Source: Apostichopus japonicus (taxonomy: Eukaryota > Echinodermata > Holothuroidea > Aspidochirotida > Stichopodidae). Taken from it: a DNA stretch of 64,000 nt. The first letter of the stretch is position 1. Every line of letters starts with the position of its first letter. Where the stretch lies: positions 18,675,418-18,739,417 of the forward strand of contig NC_092570.1 in the NCBI RefSeq assembly GCF_037975245.1. The letters run 5' to 3'. The notes beneath the pieces were generated by a model. It was not told the DNA's origin and made no database searches. It saw nothing but the letters and a program-made list of their open reading frames with translations. The position numbers were made by a program, and so were the translations under genes. Positions 1 through 13,005 of this stretch are shown one piece after another.

Positions 1-1337
1 AGGGAGATAATAACTTGATCAAACTTTGTCGAAATTTAGCCGTGCTGCTCTCCATCTTTGATCTCGAAAAAACTGTCAATGGTTAAAGCAAATTCTTCAT
101 TTTGAGTTTTGTTTGAATTTGGAACATTAAAGTCAACATTTTATGTCAGTGATGAATGATGCCATATATTTTAAAGTAAACCTTTATCTCGTTGGAAGCA
201 AACATGTATCTCAAACCTTGGGTTTCATTGTTTTAGATATCATTTTTCCATAGCTTTTCCACTGATAGATAACTTAATAATATTACAACATTGAGAGTTG
301 GCACATATTTTCCCCATAGAAAAGCTAACCTTTTAGATACTAACACAAATGAAACAAAAGCAAAACACAATGATGATGTTTTCAAATTTGTATCCAAACT
401 AGTGACTTAGAGCCAGAAGTTACATGTGACCCTCTGCATCCCACATTGGAAGACAGACCCCAAGATTTGAGTCTCAAAAAGCTATTTTTTGTCTAACTTG
501 CCATTACACGAAAAAACGTGACCGGGAAATTATAAACAATGGAAAAAGGGGTTAAGACATTTTCTTTGGCTAAGAGTACATTTCGAAGCAGTGACAGGTT
601 TACAAACCTGCGTTCATGTACTTTAATACCACATTAGCAGATGCTGGATACATAGCCACTCTATAAGCACACAAAAGTTAGGCACCAGATAATTTGAATG
701 TTTATCATATGAGCCCAGAATGCAAAAGCAACTGAAATTTACTCACAGCCAGTCAGACCACCTCAGTTGAACAGTAACGTCGCTATGTATATTTGTGTAA
801 TAATTGTATACATATTCCACCACTGCTGCGGTAACTGAGGCCAAAGTAAATTGACATATTTTATTTTTGCTCGATATCCGGACGTCTTTTATTTACTTAA
901 ATCTTTTGTAATTTAACCAGTTAGTTGGCCTGAGCTACCGTGAATATAAGTACATCATGAAATGTTGCTGTGGACGTTTTTGACCGTACCATGTCAACAT
1001 CTTGGCAGTCTGGTTAGAGTCTCTTCCGATGGAGATGCCACACGACGGATTTATTAGTGAGATGCTGTGAGAGAAGGTCCCTCTCACAGATGACATTAAC
1101 CTTTTCAACAACATTTAAGGGCGGACGAGAAATAATCGTCCAAGTTGCTCTCCGAAGGTCGTAAATTTTTCCGCCATACGGTCTGAAAACTTTACCCAGT
1201 ATCTCAACTATCTGCAATTTATGGAGATAATGATGACTTCCTTAGTGAAATAAATGAGAGGAAGAAAAAGATATGGTCCATGATTACATCTGCTCTGGAG
1301 TAGTTCTCATTAGGTTTCTCCTGCCCCGGGATTCTAC

Positions 1338-1463
1338 GCGCAAGTTTTGGATGTACGGTTTATAGTACCGATTGAACTAAGTATGGACGACTTCTCAAAG
1401 CGCAAGTTTTGGATGTACGGTTTTATAGTACCGATTGAGCTATGTATGGATGACTTCTGAAAG
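1338..1463. repeat. 62-bp direct tandem duplication
   Basis: A block starting gcgcaagttttggatgtacg occurs at 1338 and again at 1400, with a few substitutions and one T insertion. It is a two-copy local duplication with no coding content. Confidence 0.75.
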
Positions 1464-4400
1464 CATAGATCTACGATTGTAACCATGTATACTACTAGTG
1501 GGAGTTGGGTGGGGGTTCAGCCCATCTCCCCTCCCCCCCCCCAACAAGGACAGAATATGACCAAACAATATGTACAGTGCATAAATATATAACATATGTA
1601 TATGCAGTACAATTACAGTAACAAATTCTTCAATACTGTTTCAAAAGTTGCAAAATCTATATTAAAGCAAAAAAAGGTGGTTCCCCCCCCCCATACCTGT
1701 ATAGAGTCATGGTTAGGCATATTCATGTATCTGAATATCATGGATTTGTCATTCGTAGTATCACAAAGCCTGCAGACGCTTTTCAGACTAAGTTTCGACA
1801 CTCGAGTGACCATTTTCCAATTCATTTACCTTTGAGGAAAAGATCTTATGGAGGTACGTGACTTTGTATACTAATTGCAGTCATTCCATAGGACAAACAA
1901 TTTTACAGAGTATACATTCCTTATTTTTGCTATGGAGTAGATCAACCGTCACAGATTGTGTCAAAAAATTCCTTGTTTTTGTATCTTCTTATTTCGAATA
2001 CATAATCATCGTTTGATGACTTGGCAGTATCAATGTGGGCGTGCATTATTCATTTACAAGCTATATTAGAAAAAAAAGGGAATGATTTTTACCGTATCGC
2101 GTTGGTCCACAGACTCGTATATAAGTTCTTTTCAAATAATAGCAATCTACTCTTAAGGAAGATCATTTTGTTTCGAATGTACGCATGTGCATAGCCAGGT
2201 CATATATATATCCAATTTACACGTGTAAACTCACTTGAGAAATTCTTTTCATTTTAGGAAATTAATTTCAAAATTTCAGATGACATTTACTCAAACTGGT
2301 AATTTCTGAGTAAAAAGGATCTGTATTAGTTAATTTCCGCATAATCTGATATTAAACAGACCATTTAATTGGTGTCCATTTCAGTGTCTAGTATGCATGT
2401 TGGCTGTACTAATACCTGTACAGCAAACTGTGCAGTGAATGACAAGAACAGGGAAGTTATATTAAACATATCGTCATATCTACATGTGGTGTTTTTAAAT
2501 GACTCATACAGCACATGCTATAATTCCCAAACCTAACCACATACATGATCCGTTTTGAAGATATAAAATACTGTGAGACTTGATCAAAGTCCATTTCTGA
2601 GATTTGTGACTGTTATAGAGTGACATTTATACAGGATAATTTCTATCTTTTGATATGTGAACAGCTGTACATGCCACCCATTAAAGGAGTGATAGAGAAG
2701 TTAATTTAGAGTGATTGAGGAATAGAAAGTTACATGGGCTGCTTGTTACATTTAAGTATTGAAAAGCTAAAAAAAAAGGAAAAAAAAAAGAGAAACGAAA
2801 AGTGGAAAAAAGAGAAAAAAAAACCCCACTACTTCACACCATCATAAATGAGTGCAGATATGAACTTGATTTTATATTTATACTTTAGGTTAGTACTTCC
2901 TAAGTGTTAGAAAGCCAACAGAAGCTCATATGAAAAGTTTATGAAACTCGATCCTCGCGATGAACTTTTCATTTTTCGATGAGTGTTGGGAGGTAGAAGT
3001 GGTTAATTATAGGTAGATTAGTAATAAATCTTGTCCACATCGCATTACATAAAGGGATTGCATTCTTTTGAATCTCTCGTGCACACATTACACACAGACG
3101 CACAGACACAAAACAAACACACACATGTTTACATTTTTCAGAGTCTTTAGAACACTGCAAGTCTATACACCTGAGTCAGAAGCCCATCCAGCTTTTCCGC
3201 CCAAATAATAATTGATTTTTGTCAAATTTGAAAAATATCAGTAATGTGTCAACCTGTATAGTGTCTATTTGTTAAACATACTTTCAGTAATGTGAATATG
3301 AACATGGATGGTGAAAGTTGGAATTCATTTCAGTTTTAATGGGTGGTATTATACCTGGTGATCATGAAACTTGAGGATAAGGGGGGGGGAAGGGTGGGGT
3401 GAGGTGGGGTGGAAGATGGGTGAAGGGGAAATTGAGAACGTATTTCCCCTCTCTCTATGAAGACTGCTCTGCTACAGTTGTATTTGACTGTAAATAAGAG
3501 CACGATTTAATAATTCTAGGACTGGCAAGCAGATCTCCAGTTTGCCTTCCTCTTGTAGACGACGCATATGGAAAGTAATTTAATTCGATTTCTCATAAAA
3601 AAGGGGAGAAAAATAATAGTCCCTCCTTCAAATAATATATTTTGCAGAACCTTAGATAGTGTAAGTCCCCGTTTGGATTAGATGATTGTTTACATATTGA
3701 CAGGTCAGGTGTGCCAGGATTAAAGTAGTGTGTTTATACTGAAAATAAGAAAACATGTGCAATGGTGAGGAGCTAACGAGGAAAAGCGGTATAAATACAT
3801 TTAAAACAACATTCGGATAATTAAGGAAATAAAGACAAACCAATCAAATGTCATAGAGTTCATTCTAGTTTTGTCATCATATTTCCGCAATTCAATTTTG
3901 GATATATGTGGCAATTCTGCCTAAGTCGAATTCCCAGGGGTTAATGCATGTGCTTCCGTCATATTGCGAACATTCGTGCCGGCGAAATTGATCTCCATAG
4001 AATTAATCATATAATAGAGAGATGCCTAAACTATGTTCACTGTAAATTGAAATTTGTCATTTTTAATGAGCAGCAAAAATCCTTCATATACAGAAAACTA
4101 TTTGAAACGTGGATTTGTCATACCACTTTAATTTATGGAAACATTGAGGGTTGGGAAGGGGGGGGGAGGGAGGTTATGGGTGGTTGTAGATTCTTGGATC
4201 TCTAGAGAATTCTTTATAAGGAAATAAAAATATGGTTGCGCAAGGAACCCGGAAAGAGAATGAAGAAAGCACAGTGGGATCTGAATGTTATCTTAATGAT
4301 ATAAAATTATACACCGAAAAAAGTTATAAATTTCTTCGAAAGATAAACTTTCCCCTTGTTTGTTTATTTGTGGTAGGATTTATGTAGCTGGTGGTGATTT

Positions 4401-5700
4401 ATTGCTGTATTGCTGCAGGCATAGTTCCAAACAATATAAATGTTAGGGGGGTATATTATATACATACATAGTTGAAAGCTGAAAACGAGCGGCTTTGTCT
4501 GGAATTTAGGAGACAAAATAAGGTGGTGGGGGGGGGGAGGAAATTGATCTAGCTTTTGGAGTTTTTTTTTTTTTTATCAATTCCCCACATAGTCGAAAGC
4601 TATCTTAAATGCATTCTGAGCAACGATTCTAAGGTGGAAGAGTGAAGCGGGGGGGGGGAGACCTACACGGGGGTCATATCTCAGGCCTAGTTGCTAAACA
4701 TTGCTCCATCATTATTGTTCCAGTGTATGTGAGAATAATGTACATTGCTGAGTAGTAATAATGTACAGTAAAAATACATCTAATGCACTGTGTAGCTCTG
4801 TAGGACACTGTTGATCCAATCAGGTAAGAGGACTTCTTCCTCCTTCCCTCCATCCCACTCTCCATTTACCCACCCCTCCCCTATCCACCCATCCCAGCAG
4901 AACAGCAATTGATCTTTAGTGTAGCCGTCCATGACCCCTTTCCACATCTTAGGAGAAGTTTGTCTGATCTAAGAAATACCATGCTGAGAAATAACATGTT
5001 TTTGCTACCTACATAGAATTATAAAGCTCATGGTGAGGTTATAATTTTGCTGTCATAGCAACAGGTTTTGCAAGGTTGGACTTTGGAAATATGTTCACCA
5101 ATGCCCCAATCTATGTGCAATGAATCAAGTGCGTGCATGGTTTGCAAACTTAATCTCAAGGAAAGAAAAAAAATTAGTATTCACTTGTATGACATGTTAT
5201 TGGAACTGAAAACAAGGAGTGGAGGGGAGGGGAGGGGAGGGGAGGGGGGTATTTATGTTCCTAAATGTTACACTGGGATGTATAAACTTTGTTGCCATGG
5301 AAGTGCCGAAGCATCGTTTCACTTTCCCTTTAATTCTGATACTGTCACATCAGGTCACAAATGTCAGCCTTTAACTGACAAAGTCCCAATTAAGATCCAA
5401 TTAGCTTTCAGTGTCCTTGGTAGTTATTACAATCTTTGTGTTACATTAGGGTTCACCCTGATGCTACTATGTAGGCCTTTTACTTCTGTCACCTTGGTGA
5501 GATACTGTCAGGGGGAGGAGGGGAGGGGAAGAGGAAGGGGAGGGGAGTGAGGCGGGATGGGGGATAGGATGGTGAAGAGGGTGGGGTTTGGGTGAAGGAC
5601 AGCCGTCACCTAGGAACAGAAATACTCTGGTGTGAAAAGTATGTTTGGAATGAAGCGTATCAGATTGGTGAGACCTTGTCAGACCTAGATGAATCATTGT

Positions 5701-6205
5701 AAGTTCACCGTAAGTTGACTAGTTCATTCTATGTTAACTGTTAAGTTCAAAGTTTAGTGAGTGAGTCGAAATAGTTCACTATAAGTTGACTAGTTGATTC
5801 TATGTTGACTGTTAAGTTTAAAGTTCAGTGAGTGAGTCGAAATAGTTCACTATAAGTTGACTACTAGTTGATTCTATGTTGACTGTTAAGTTCAAAGTTT
5901 AGTGAGTGAGTCGAAATAGTTCACTACAAGTTGACTAGTTGATTCTATGTTGACTGTTAAGTTCAAAGTTTAGTGAGTGAGTCGAAATAGTTCACTATAA
6001 GTTGACTAGTTGATTCTATGTTGACTGTTAAGTTCAAAGTTTAGTGAGTGAGTCGAAATAGTTCACTATAAGTTGACTAGTTGATTCTATGTTAACTGTT
6101 AAGTTCAAAGTTTAGTGAGTGAGTCAAAATAGTTCACTATAAATTGACTAGTTGATTCTATGTTGACTGTTAAGTTCAAAGTGGAGCAAGTGAGTCAAAA
6201 TAGTT
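5701..6205. repeat. 71-bp minisatellite, about seven copies
   Basis: A 71-bp unit is repeated head to tail. The marker gtgagtcgaa recurs at 5761, 5832, 5906, 5977 and 6048, then as gtgagtcaaa at 6119 and 6190. One interval is 74 bp because of a CTA insertion. Copies differ by one to a few substitutions, and the last copy is the most diverged. The array is intronic or intergenic and has no conserved reading frame. Confidence 0.92.
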
Positions 6206-9095
6206 CACGATTAATAATTTGTTCAAAGAGACTGTTTTATGCTAAATCAGATATTCAGGTCAGGCCTGTTGTTACATATATATCAACACATTGTGGATGG
6301 ATTATGATGTTACACCATGTGTATACCATCACTTCTGTAATAAAACTTAAGTTTTTTATATCAGTTTGATGAGAGAGAAAGTGAAAGTTATGGCATCATC
6401 ATATAAACAAGGAAGGTAAAAATCAATTATAATCAGAAAAGACATTAACGAAAAGAAACGAGACAAGGACTGCTGCATGCGTATATACATACACATCTGA
6501 CTATACACAGTGCTGTAGGCATTAAACGTGGTGACATGGCACGCTGTGGCAAGCATGCATGCATGCATGCATGCTAGGAAATGTTTCTGCAGTTGTCCCA
6601 GGCCTTGAACTAAGTGACACAGGTTGGTTGTTGATGGAGAAGAACATCCTGGAATGAGAAATGTTTCAGGATAAGGAAGAGTTTAAGGGACCAAGGAGAT
6701 GGCACTGTAACTTGTGGTATACAGTGAATAAGGAAGGACACAGGGGGTCACAAAATGCCTGGGTGTACAGCTTTATAAAGAAAGGGTAAAACTTTCAAAG
6801 ATAGGAGGAGCTGCTTCTGTGGTTTATAAGGCCAAAATGTTCTATTAAATTTATGGTTAGGGCTTGCCTGCATTATGTCTTTATACCATATATGCTCTAT
6901 GCAAGTGTTTTATTCTGTATTTTTCAGGAGATAGCTAGTAGAAGAGGAGGAGGGGGGGGGGTGTTATTGAGAGAGAAAAGGAAGGGGGAGGGGAATTAAC
7001 TATTGGTGAACTGTTAGATACTTTTTTACACACAAGAAAGTTGTTTAAAACCTAGCTTAATATCCGGTTGGTTAGTTTGTAGACTGAGATTTTCAAAGTT
7101 CACTTTATTTTGACGCAGGTAATTGACAATGAACGTTTTATTTTTAAGTGACAAACTAAAAGTAAGTTTCGATGACCATAAACAAAACCTGCCCAGATTG
7201 TTATATGCAAATGAGGGTACTATAGGATGAAATATGTGTATTATTATTACAAAATGCCTTAGAGACTGGAATGCTGTTTGCCTTGCAACAAAAACGTTGC
7301 AGGTTTTCCAATTATAAGTTTTGAAAGGTGTAGAAACTTTTTTTTTATATTTTTTTATATCAGTGCCTCAAAAACTACATGTGACCAGTTGTGTGTATGC
7401 ATGGAAGGCTAGAACGAAAAACAAAGGTTATGTTGCAAATACAAGCTATTTGCTTTGACAATTAAAATATGGGGGTGGGGGGGGGGGGGAGTTTCTAAGT
7501 GAATATCCTCAAGAAAGTTTCCCTCAAGTCTTACCCTTTTTCCTTTATCTTTTTCTTTTTAAGCTTATTAACACAATTATTAAAACTTAATTTGATTAGG
7601 TATTATAATTTCATTCATGTCTGCAGCTGACCAACATAAGAGTTATGAGTGGCTTAGATATCAAATACCTAATTAAGACTTCGACCCAGTATATTGATCT
7701 AGGTTTCTTTGTTTAAGCCGCTTTTCCTTTTGGTTCAGTCTTGAATGCTATCAGATGTTCTAGCCTATTTCCTGTTGTCGTTTGACAACGACACACTTAG
7801 CGTTCAAGACCGTTTCCCTCTGTACGGTCGTCTTTCACAACTTCGGAAGCAATACACCATAGCTTGTATCCCTGTCACATTTTGAATGGAGTGGAATGGT
7901 GAAATATATAATAAACTGGACAGCATTGACCCCAACTCGCTTACAGTAGGATCGATTTCTGAGAACCGATTCCAAATTCCTGTGAGTATGTTTAATATTG
8001 CAAAGATATATGTTCTGTAGATTACCATCATGCTTGTAACAAAACGTGCCTCATGTGTCAGTTGGTTCAAATGTAGGTAGTCTAAGGTTTGGTTTTTTTT
8101 TATCTTTGATGCCATTCTAGTATATCAGAGCATAGTTTCCTGTTTCGCAGCTGAAAGTGAAATGTCAATCCTATTTGGAGGTGTAATTGTGAGCTCGCAT
8201 TGTTCAAACTGACGGGGAATTTTTGGGCATTCATGCCGTAGATTAGAACCATATCTGGTAGGAGGGTTGATACTGTGTAGTCTTGTTTCCAACTAATGGG
8301 TTTTAATGTAAAAAAAAAGAAGCATGGGGCTAGCTTTATAATTCATGTTGAAGCGTGGCAGTCTTTGCTGATAGCTGATGTAACAACATTGTGTGAATGT
8401 TGTAATATATATGCATTAAATCACAGTTGTGTTTTGTATGTAGTCATGTGTGTGTGTTTGTGTGTGTAAACTATTACTAATTTCTATCATGGCGGAGCGT
8501 TGCCTCTTCTCTCTTTGTCGCAAGAAATAAAAACAATACTGAGGATAAGTTGTATCGTAGAACCCCTCATCCAGGAGTAGATCTGTCCGACTCAAATGTT
8601 CTGAGTTTTTCAATGCGTGTTCAATAGTTGTGTGCCAGGACTCGGCCAAACGTAGCTCCTACAGAATGTACAGACTGGGTTGTCAAGAAACTAAAACATG
8701 TGACCACGTGTAACCTTCTAATCTGGAATAGGAAACTCACAGTTTGACAATTATACCTGACAGTTTAATAATTTAACCGGAATATTAATAGAAAGCAAAA
8801 TAGGCAACATGATTTATTGCATTCAAGTAGTGCTCATTATCTTAACACTTCACCCAACTTGAGTTGAAAATAATTCTATGTCACTATCTAATCTGATAAA
8901 CTTCTTCATGGTAGTCCATTTAGAGTTAAAGGAGCTTTCCAATTATGGTTAATTGCAGAGTCTGTAACCAAACTTACATAAATTAAACTTTAAACTACAT
9001 TATTCAAAATAATCAATAGTTTCCCCAGCCATATATATTCCAACTTCAACAGTCTGAGGCATCCCAATTAGTAGGCTATATAGGCTAGGCTTTAG

Positions 9096-9149
9096 GATAT
9101 ATATATATATATATATTATATATGTATATATATATATATATATATATTA

Positions 9150-9187
<38 letters not shown>

Positions 9188-9207
9188 GTATCTATATGTA
9201 TATATAT
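9096..9207. repeat. (TA)n microsatellite
   Basis: Alternating TA tract of about 110 bp with recurring short TTATATATGTA interruptions, suggesting higher-order duplication within the array. It is one of many similar tracts in this locus. Confidence 0.9.
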
Positions 9208-11539
9208 CATCTGCCTTGTTAGTCTGGGAAGTTAGCCCCTATATGGTTATTAACTGTTCTTATCGAATCGTGTTTTTTTTTCTTCTTAAAAAGGACAAAA
9301 ACGAATGGACAAATTGATAGATTTTAGTAATAATGACTCTGCCGTGATATGTTTATAATCATGTAACAAATTAGAACAAAATAATTCTTAAATTCAAGCA
9401 TAATTTCCAGTGCGAAAGAAATTATATGAGGCCAATGGAAACTCAGCTTTAAAGTAAAACTTAAAAAAACTAATGATGTGATATTGTGCTGCTTTTTGCA
9501 AGACACTTCAAAGTATCTTTTGGCCTATACGCTACTTAATTTCCAAATGTTTAGCAGGGTACGCAGAGTGGTGACTTTTTTTGTACATTTATCTGACATT
9601 TTACATATAGTATAGCAAATACAAATCAACCATATACACCAGAGTCATAGATATAACAAATCCAATCATGTTATAATTGTCTACTTTACTCCTATCGCTC
9701 TATGAAAACTTGTCCACTAAAAGCTGCATTTTGATATTTGAAATAATTTAACATGAATTGGCTTAAATAGTGTCACCACAGAGGACGAGGGTCAAAAATG
9801 TGTTCAACAGGTTTAGACAAAGTAATGTGATGGGGGTATGTGCTTGTGTGAGGCCTTAAGATACCTCGATCTTCCTTCGCATATATCTCCATATATGCTA
9901 TCTATTTTTCGCGGCTTTTGTAGTTATATAGATCTTCTGTGATTGGTTGATAGGAGTGCGAGATAATCTGCCTGAATGTTGCATCATACTTGCCGGAAAG
10001 CGACAGAGCAAACTGCAATATTGTAATATAGGTGTACTCTAAATTAATATGCATACAGCTAGAACAAAAGCGACATTGTCTATGGGCATGAAGTATCATT
10101 CAAACATTTTCCAACAAGGAAGTATATGAAAAGGCAAGGAACATTAATGGCCAATCCAGGAACATTTGCTCACAACTCTTGCTGTCAATCTCTCCAAGCC
10201 AACTCCCTCCTTACAGATGATGCGAAAATTCTTGAAAATATTCATACGAAATGGCAGCATTTTGTCCTGCTTAATGTTTGTGATACTTTAAACTGTCATT
10301 TGTTGCTTGCCTACAGTAACATATCAACATGTGATCGAATTTGGCTGGTTGGTTTGTTGCAGTAGAGATTAGAAATAGCTAATACTGTTCCATCAACATC
10401 TTCAGACTTGAATACTAGTAACCGCTATACCCCAACATCTGCTCCCCTGTTCCCTCTCCTGCCACCCCCCCCCCCCCCCCCACCACACACCCAATTTGTA
10501 CCTAGTTGATATGCAAGGTTGTTTCAACTCATACCCTTCATTTGCATTTAAGTCTCATAGTGTCTGTAAAAAAAACATGCATAGAGTTGCTTGTTACCTC
10601 ATCCACAGTAATTTTTTTCTCTCCCCCTCAGTAATATAGAAAGGTTGGTCTCATGGGTCCAGACGAGCTCATGTTGTTGCCGTGGATACGCATCTACCCA
10701 ACTGGTTTCCTCAGTTTCTAGTCTAATGCATGGAAATTAGAACAACATAAGCTTTCAGATTATACTGCCTATAGAAAACGTGGCAATGGTGGTTTTTGGG
10801 AAGAACGTGCCTACCTATTCAGCTCTTTGTCTATTAGCCGCTCCTGACTGGTATAAGTTATTAGGATTGGGGTCGCTGAGGTCAAGGAAGATATACACCC
10901 ACACAGCTAGCTTCTCCTGGTTACCAAGAATAGAAGGTGGAAAAAAAAAACAAAAGGGATGTATACAGGTCCAAAACACTGTAGCGCATTCCTCTCCAGA
11001 CACCAGGACAAGTAGGGATGGTAGGGGTTACGTACCTAGGTTGTTTTCTATAAAAGACTCGGGTAATATACCTAATGCTCTCCCCAGCTGTTGTTTCGAA
11101 CAATTTTTGAGTGATTTATGTGACACTTGGCACTGCTGGAGGGAATCTAGTGAACTACATCAAACCAGGACAAACCCTGAAAGATTCAGACAAGAAGAAA
11201 AAAAGGAAAAGAATAGAAAAATGGGAAAAAATGTCATAAACTTTACCTTATAAAAATTTGATGTTCAGAATATGGTAAACCTATATAACATAGCTGTCCT
11301 AATAGGCTCACTCACCATTGACTGATATTTGAAAGCTGAATCAACTGTTTTTTTATATTTTTTTTTATATAAATAGTTCTGACTTGGTAGGTGTGGGTCT
11401 GCATATAAAAGTGAGTGTAAGAACATTATATTTTGTTTTTACTTAAAATTAGTTAAAAAGTCAAATTATGTATGGAATTGTTCATGAAGACCACATTGAT
11501 CAGTAAATATACTTGGAAGGGAAATTATTTCATTGCTCT

Positions 11540-11619
11540 GTATATCAGACACCAGTTATAGGAAAACTACGTTGCTGATATCAGTGACATAGTTTTCCTA
11601 TAACTGGCGTCTGATATAC
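11540..11619. repeat. Loopless palindrome 1 (about 80 bp)
   Basis: The left arm from gtatatcagac and the right arm ending gtctgatatac are reverse complements over about 40 nt, with roughly four mismatches. They meet at a centre ctgat/atcag with no spacer. The palindrome can form a hairpin or cruciform. It is followed after only 3 bp by a second, nearly perfect palindrome. Confidence 0.9.
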
Positions 11620-11622
11620 GAG

Positions 11623-11710
11623 CATGCAAGTTTTGATCATGTTTGCTTGCATTATTGAAATGAGATATCTCATTTCATTAATGCAAGCAAACATGATCAA
11701 AACTTGCATG
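11623..11710. repeat. Loopless palindrome 2 (88 bp, 43/44 matched)
   Basis: Two 44-nt arms beginning catgcaagttttgatcatg are exact reverse complements except for one position and abut at gagat/atctc with no loop. No coding potential was seen. Near-perfect symmetry suggests a recent origin or active maintenance. It could be a MITE-like foldback element or a source of a long RNA hairpin. Confidence 0.93.
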
Positions 11711-12510
11711 ACTACATTCCTCTTGGGGATCTCGGTTTTGTGATTAATTGGATAGATTAAAAATGCGTTAATTGGTTTACACTTGCCCGAAAGGTGTTGT
11801 ATAGTTTCTTATTGTATGTTGTTGTCTATTGATCAAGTAAACAATTATTCTTGGCTAGATAGAATCCCCAAAGTTTCCTTAGATTGTCAACTTACATATG
11901 ATAAATCAGTATTGAATTCTTGGTGGGCGACATGAGGTAAAATTAGACTTATGATGACCAGACGTCACCGATTTACAGGGACAGTCCTTGATTCCAATGT
12001 TCCATCCCTGATTTAACAAGTGTCCAGGAAAATGTCCCAGATTCAAGAAGAAGTCCCTAAAAATTTGAAAATACGACATTTTATTCACAACAGATTTAGA
12101 AATGTCGCAAAATCTACCTTCCTGCCTGTTATAGGCTACTTTAAGTACACGTCATTAAAACACCCATAGATGTACACAAATACCTCTCGCACGGACAATC
12201 ACAGAGATCAAAACAAGAACTACCATAATGTAGGGTATAATCCTATCCTACTATAATGTAGGGTATAGGCCTATCCAACTATATAATGTACTAGTAATGT
12301 ACAAGTGTGACAGTGTTGCCTACGACATAGAAGTCATGTTACTCCTGTGCTGACCTATAGGTCTACTCTTGATTATGCCAAATCTGCGCTCTACCATACT
12401 AGCATTTTTTGCTCAAAGGGGAGGGGGAACCCCCCTTAGACCCCTTTCCCAGGCTGCACATTCCAACATTTTGTCCAAGATTCCTGTTTAAAAAATATAT
12501 GGTCATCTTA

Positions 12511-12551
12511 AGTTAAAGTTAAAGTTGAAGTTAAAGTTGAAGTTAAAGTTG
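12511..12551. repeat. Short AAGTTAAAGTTG tandem repeat
   Basis: About seven 6-bp units of AAGTTR (alternating AAGTTA and AAGTTG) form a short simple repeat near the putative SINE tail. Confidence 0.7.
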
Positions 12552-12779
12552 TACAACCAAAATGAAAAGCTGCAGCAGTTACAGAGCCTGGCTTCGATCA
12601 GCAGAGGCTGAACTAAATGATCTCAAACAATGGAGACAATCTCAGCATATTACCATAGAGCCTATTGTGTGATATTGCACAGCAAATAAGATGACACCCT
12701 ACGTAGGATACTGCAGCCCCCTCAGCTTCTTTCTTATTTTGAGTGATACCCAGATGAGTTTTCTCTATGTATATATTGT

Positions 12780-13005
12780 ATGTATTTTTGATCCTCCTGC
12801 AAGCTGGAACTCACGAAGAAGCCATCATTGGCTTATCAAAGCCGCAAGCTGACCGAAGTCAGTCTCTTAGATTCATATTTAACGTCCATGATTATGAATT
12901 GTCAACAACTCTGTTACTGGACGACATACATTAATCTTGGAGTGACTCGAACTTGGGGCCTTATGATTGAAAGGCACCGGCGTTAACCACTGAGCTAACA
13001 CTCTT
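12780..13005 (-). mobile_element. tRNA-derived SINE
   Basis: The reverse complement of 12943-13000 reads like a tRNA head. There is an A-box-like TAGCTCAGTGG (complement of 12987-12997) and a B-box-like AGTTCGAGTCA (complement of 12943-12953) at tRNA-like spacing. An unrelated body follows and runs toward lower coordinates. The arms do not give a convincing full cloverleaf, so I read this as the RNA polymerase III promoter head of a SINE and not a tRNA gene. The body boundary near 12780 is a guess. Confidence 0.55.

Noticed and set aside
5068-5550. 160-codon open frame
   Set aside because: It includes GGGGA-repeat encoded Gly/Glu/Arg runs and no recognisable domain; probably chance.
10780-11253. 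157-codon open frame beginning MAMVVFGKNVP
   Set aside because: No family recognised. It overlaps two antisense open frames and ends in A-rich sequence. There is no splice or promoter context to support it.
12562-12672. Small 36-codon frame MKSCSSYRAW...
   Set aside because: Looks coding-like but is very short and lies beside simple repeats and a SINE. No family recognised.
12943-13000. tRNA gene on the minus strand
   Set aside because: A- and B-box-like motifs are present, but the arms do not pair convincingly and a SINE-like body follows.
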